In this document: positions 5,712 through 7,805 of the stretch, in pieces
How positions within the stretch are numbered: the stretch's first letter is position 1
Layout: each line of letters begins with the position of its first letter
Source of the DNA: WHTB01 sp050699035
GTDB taxonomy: Bacteria > Actinomycetota > Actinomycetes > Propionibacteriales > Nocardioidaceae
Length of the DNA stretch: 7,805 bases
NCBI GenBank assembly: GCA_050699035.1
Contig: JBOHDE010000190.1
Location: 1 to 7,805, forward strand
Direction of reading: 5' to 3'
Notes under the pieces: model-generated
Seen by the model: the letters and a program-made list of their open reading frames with translations, nothing else
Databases searched by the model: none
Told to the model about the DNA's origin: nothing
Made by a program: the position numbers and the translations under genes

Positions 5712-5718
5712 GATCGTT

Positions 5719-6279
5719 ATGAGCCTGCGACACACGCTCCTCGTCCTGCTGGCCGAGCGGCCGCACACCGGCTACGAGCTGACCCAGCGGATGCAGCGCA
5801 CCGTCGCGCTGTTCTGGAGCGCCCGGCACAGCCAGATCTACCCCGAGCTCGGCGCGATGCAGGTCGACGGTCTGGTCGAGTACGAGGCGAGCAGCGGCCC
5901 CGGACCGCGGGACAAGAAGACGTACGACATCACCGACGGCGGCCGCGCTGTACTCCGCGAGTGGCTCGGCACGCCCAGCCGGCCGCGGCCGCCGAAGGAC
6001 GACCTGGTGCTGGCCGCCTTCGGTGCGGCGTCGGCCGACCTCGGCGCACTCGCGGACCGCTTCCGCGCCGAGGCCGAGCGGATCGAGGCGCGGTTGACCG
6101 AGTTCGCCGCAATCCGGGACGACTTCGGGGGTCGGCCGGAGACCGACGACCCGACCCGGCCGGAGTTCGGCTGGTCGCTGTCGCTGCTCAACGGTGAGCT
6201 CAACGGCCGCGCCCGGCTCGACTGGTGTCGACAAGTCGTCGAGCGGCTCGAACGGGCCGCCGGCGGTGAACGTCAGTAG
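5719..6279 (+). CDS. PadR-family transcriptional regulator
   Basis: This 186-residue protein has the PadR winged-helix domain at its N-terminus: MSLRHTLLVLLAERPHTGYELTQRM (1-25), then FWSARHSQIYPELGAMQVDGLVEYE (33-57) as recognition helix and start of wing, and KKTYDITDGGRAVLREWL (66-83). The second half (about 90-186) is the C-terminal helical dimerisation domain of the longer PadR subfamily (Vir_act_alpha_C type), with FRAEAERIEARLTEF typical of its long helix. Such proteins are usually repressors released by a small ligand; the ligand here is unknown. Its position divergent from the lipoprotein hydrolase, with a PadR-like operator between them, suggests it controls that gene and itself. 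The 3' end overlaps the convergent membrane-protein gene by 7 nt. Confidence 0.92.
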   Translation: MSLRHTLLVLLAERPHTGYELTQRMQRTVALFWSARHSQIYPELGAMQVDGLVEYEASSGPGPRDKKTYDITDGGRAVLREWLGTPSRPRPPKDDLVLAAFGAASADLGALADRFRAEAERIEARLTEFAAIRDDFGGRPETDDPTRPEFGWSLSLLNGELNGRARLDWCRQVVERLERAAGGERQ

Positions 6280-7178
6280 ACCTCGCACTCGGCGCCGGTG
6301 CCGGTGCACGGCTTGATCGGGTGCTCGTCGACCACGTCGCCGTCGGCGTCAAAGGCGGTCACATTGGCGACGCCCTGGCGCACGTACGCCCACCAGACGG
6401 TGTCACCGGGCACCGCGTCGTGGGTCAGCTGGGCGTCGACCTGACTGCCGTCCTCCAGGTCGAGCACCACGCGGGAGGTCTCGGTGCCATCGAGGCCGCC
6501 GATCACCTGCTGCGTGGCCATTCCGTCTCCATCGAACGAGTCGCCGAAGAAGACCTCCATCTCGGACCCTTCGTCCAGGAACCGCCCGGTGCCGTAGCCC
6601 ATGCTGCCCACGAGCGCACCGGTGTTCGGCAGCTTGTACCCGACGGTTGGCATGCACTGGTCGGGATCCTCTTCCGGGTAGAGGGCGCAGAACAGGTACT
6701 GCGGGCCCTGGTCGGTGAACACCCGATCCTGTGGAGCCGGATAGGTGTCGTCGCCGGCAACGGGCGGGCCGTACGGGCTGAAGTGGTGCGGCCCCATGGC
6801 CACGACCTCCCCTTCGACCACACCCGGCGGCACGATCCGCGCGAGCTCGTAGTCGCCGGGCAGGATGACCGATCCCTCGGCCTGGCGGGCGTCGGGGTTA
6901 GTGTCCAAGATCTGCCGTGCCCTTTCCGACAGGCGTTGCGGCGGCGACCAGGTCTCCGCCGCGTACAGATCACCGTCGGACCCGCCGCCGGGCGAGCCGA
7001 CCAGGACGCCAACGCCGACCAGGCCGACCGCCACCACGACGGCTGCTGCGCCCGCCCGCATCACTCGACGGCGGCGGCGCAGGCGGCGGCCCCGACCGGT
7101 GATGGCCGCCAGGTCGGGCGCCCCCGGCGGACTACCGGCCTCGCTCAGCTCTGCCCTGAGTTCGTCAATCGTGATCAT
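6273..7178 (-). CDS. single-pass membrane protein, probable anti-sigma/sensor partner of the SigE-family sigma factor
   Basis: The 301-residue protein has a short cytoplasmic N-terminus (1-41) ending in an arginine run (RGRRLRRRRRVMR, 29-41). One transmembrane helix (about 42-61) follows, then a large extracytoplasmic domain of about 235 residues, rich in Asp/Gly/Pro, with four cysteines (164, 175, 291, 298) that could form disulfides. The orientation follows the positive-inside rule. The function is inferred from being cotranscribed with the sigma gene, whose stop overlaps its start (TGATG). No HxxxCxxC zinc anti-sigma motif is present, and the cytoplasmic part is too short for a standard anti-sigma domain. 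I do not recognise the extracytoplasmic domain. The ATG at 7178 is chosen for its 6-nt spacing from GGGGAG; a GTG at 7181 would add one residue and give a GTGA overlap. Confidence 0.8.
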   Translation of the reverse strand: MITIDELRAELSEAGSPPGAPDLAAITGRGRRLRRRRRVMRAGAAAVVVAVGLVGVGVLVGSPGGGSDGDLYAAETWSPPQRLSERARQILDTNPDARQAEGSVILPGDYELARIVPPGVVEGEVVAMGPHHFSPYGPPVAGDDTYPAPQDRVFTDQGPQYLFCALYPEEDPDQCMPTVGYKLPNTGALVGSMGYGTGRFLDEGSEMEVFFGDSFDGDGMATQQVIGGLDGTETSRVVLDLEDGSQVDAQLTHDAVPGDTVWWAYVRQGVANVTAFDADGDVVDEHPIKPCTGTGAECEVY

Positions 7179-7690
7179 CACTGTCTCCCCTCGTTGATCG
7201 GCAGATGAGACCCGTCGCCGGCTACGCGGAGCTTCTCCAGCGATCGCGATGCGGTGCTCTTGACGGTGCCGGCCGAGATGCCGAGCTCGGCCGCCACCTG
7301 CCTCACCGAGGCGTCGCAGTAGTAGCGCAGCACGACGACCGCACGTTCACGCGGCGACAAGCACTGGAGTAACCGCACGATCTCGTCGCGGTCGTCCGCA
7401 GCGGTGTGCGAAGGGCCCGCCAATACGCCGTCGGGCGGGACCGGGACGTCCGTGAACCGTCGCCGGCGTGACCGGTCGATGTTGGCGTTGACCAGCGAAC
7501 GCCGGGCGTAGGCATAGACATCGTCCTGCTTGATCCGCGGCCAGGCGACGTACGTCCTCGCGAGTACGGTCTGCACGAGATCCTCGGCGTCCTGATGGTT
7601 CCCGGTCAGCAGGTAGGCGGCGCGCCGCAGCCGCGGCCACGCCGCAACCACGAAGGTCTCGAAGTCGGCCTCCCACGTCGGCCTGCCCAT
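7178..7690 (-). CDS. RNA polymerase sigma factor, SigE-family ECF type
   Basis: The 170-residue protein has the two-domain ECF layout. Region 2 is at about 6-77, with LLTGNHQDAEDLVQTVLARTYVAWPRI (27-53) and YARRSLVNANIDRSRRRR (61-78). A linker follows, then region 4 at about 103-156 with LSPRERAVVVLRYYCDASVRQVAAELGISAGTVKSTASRSLEKLR (111-155). The LSPRERAVVVLRYY and GISAGTVKSTASR stretches are typical of the actinobacterial SigE-family group (TIGR02983 type). It directs RNA polymerase to a small regulon, most likely a cell-envelope or stress response. The ATG has the ribosome-binding site AAGGGGA (7701-7695) 4 nt upstream. The gene overlaps the start of the membrane-protein gene downstream, which probably controls its activity. 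No sigma-3 or C-terminal extension is present. Confidence 0.92.
   Translation of the reverse strand: MGRPTWEADFETFVVAAWPRLRRAAYLLTGNHQDAEDLVQTVLARTYVAWPRIKQDDVYAYARRSLVNANIDRSRRRRFTDVPVPPDGVLAGPSHTAADDRDEIVRLLQCLSPRERAVVVLRYYCDASVRQVAAELGISAGTVKSTASRSLEKLRVAGDGSHLPINEGRQ
7185..7192 (-). promoter_or_regulatory. ribosome-binding site of the membrane anti-sigma candidate
   Basis: GAGGGGAG on the minus strand lies inside the last codons of the sigma gene, 6 nt before the ATG at 7178 and 3 nt before the alternative GTG at 7181. The spacing favours the ATG. Confidence 0.6.
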
Positions 7691-7704
7691 CTCGTCCCCT
7701 TCTG

Positions 7705-7732
7705 CTGCGTTGCCTCATCAAGGTAAACGCAG
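7705..7732. repeat. 7-bp inverted repeat upstream of the sigma gene
   Basis: CTGCGTT (7705-7711) and AACGCAG (7726-7732) are exact reverse complements with a 14-nt loop; inside it CCT (7713-7715) and AGG (7721-7723) pair as well. It lies 15-42 nt before the sigma ATG. It overlaps the proposed -10 and start site, so it could be an operator or a leader stem. Confidence 0.4.
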
Positions 7733-7749
7733 GAGGACGAGCCGAGGTT
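7726..7749 (-). promoter_or_regulatory. candidate ECF-type promoter of the sigma operon
   Basis: On the minus strand AACC (7749-7746) and CGTT (7729-7726) are 16 nt apart, as in many ECF promoters, which carry an AAC-containing -35 and a CGT-containing -10. It would start about 28 nt before the sigma ATG. This suggests autoregulation, but both motifs are short and a chance match is quite possible. Confidence 0.3.
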
Positions 7750-7757
7750 GAGTCGTG

Positions 7758-7805
7758 TCAGCCCTGCTTGCGGGCGGCGCGGCGGGCTTCGACCTCCTCG
7801 CGGTC
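7758..7805 (-). CDS. possible C-terminal tail of an unidentified gene, cut by window edge
   Basis: The minus strand reads DREEVEARRAARKQG and then TGA. A charged Lys/Arg/Glu tail and G/C at 14 of 15 third positions suggest the end of a real gene lying mostly outside the window. The gap to the sigma gene ATG is 67 nt. Fifteen residues are too few to name a family. A plus-strand frame from GTG at 7756 is also open, so the strand is not certain. Confidence 0.4.
   Translation of the reverse strand, partial: DREEVEARRAARKQG

Noticed and set aside
6321..7208. Plus-strand frame of 295 codons opposite the membrane-protein gene
   Set aside because: His/Val/Gly-rich shadow without ribosome-binding site or domain; the minus strand has the membrane helix, start coupling to the sigma gene and sensible composition.
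7756..7805. Plus-strand N-terminus starting at GTG 7756 (VSALLAGGAAGFDLLAV)
   Set aside because: Open and GC-rich, but the nearest AGGAGG (7731-7736) is 19 nt away and the minus-strand tail ending in TGA is at least as likely; it cannot be settled from 50 bases.
1..7805. CRISPR array, tRNA, rRNA, transposase or attachment site
   Set aside because: No spaced direct repeats, cloverleaf, rRNA-like sequence, transposase motif or terminal inverted repeats with target duplication were seen.

Overview
The window is very GC-rich, and its genes show the strong third-position G/C bias, GTG starts and apparent leaderless promoters (TANNNT about 7 nt before the start codon) typical of Actinomycetota. 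The gene content (SigE-family ECF sigma factor, CysC/CysD/CysN set, Asparaginase_II-type asparaginase) fits a soil actinobacterium. A Propionibacteriales relative (Kribbella or Nocardioides type) is my guess, but the sequence alone does not prove it. No rRNA, tRNA, CRISPR array, insertion sequence or phage gene was seen.

Layout. (1) 1-563, minus: the first 187 residues of an Asparaginase_II-family L-asparaginase, cut by the window edge. It is divergent from (2) the plus-strand sulfate-activation block 588-3999: an adenylylsulfate kinase with a degenerate ATP-sulfurylase-like N-terminus (cysC), then cysD and cysN, the last two joined by a 1-nt stop/start overlap. CysD and CysN make adenosine 5'-phosphosulfate (APS) from sulfate and ATP, with GTP hydrolysis driving the reaction. 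CysC phosphorylates APS to PAPS. (3) 4000-4217 is a non-coding gap unusually dense in inverted repeats: four hairpins, including a 24-bp perfect palindrome. (4) 4218-4871, plus: a free-standing phosphoribosyltransferase. Its 3' end overlaps by 32 nt the convergent (5) lipoprotein alpha/beta hydrolase 4840-5661, minus. (6) A PadR-family repressor gene, 5719-6279, diverges from the hydrolase. The 57-bp gap between them holds a near-consensus PadR operator lying across both predicted promoters, so PadR probably represses both genes. (7) 6273-7690, minus: a SigE-family ECF sigma factor followed, with overlapping stop and start, by a one-pass membrane protein that is probably its anti-sigma/sensor partner but lacks a zinc-binding anti-sigma motif. 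(8) At the right edge, a few codons of another minus-strand gene may end at 7758.

Most of this is recognisable core and regulatory metabolism; I see no defence island or biosynthetic cluster. The parts most worth a second look are the structured intergenic region 4027-4184, the back-to-back leaderless promoters between asparaginase and cysC, the PadR/hydrolase operator, the pseudo-sulfurylase domain on CysC, and the unusual sigma/anti-sigma pair.
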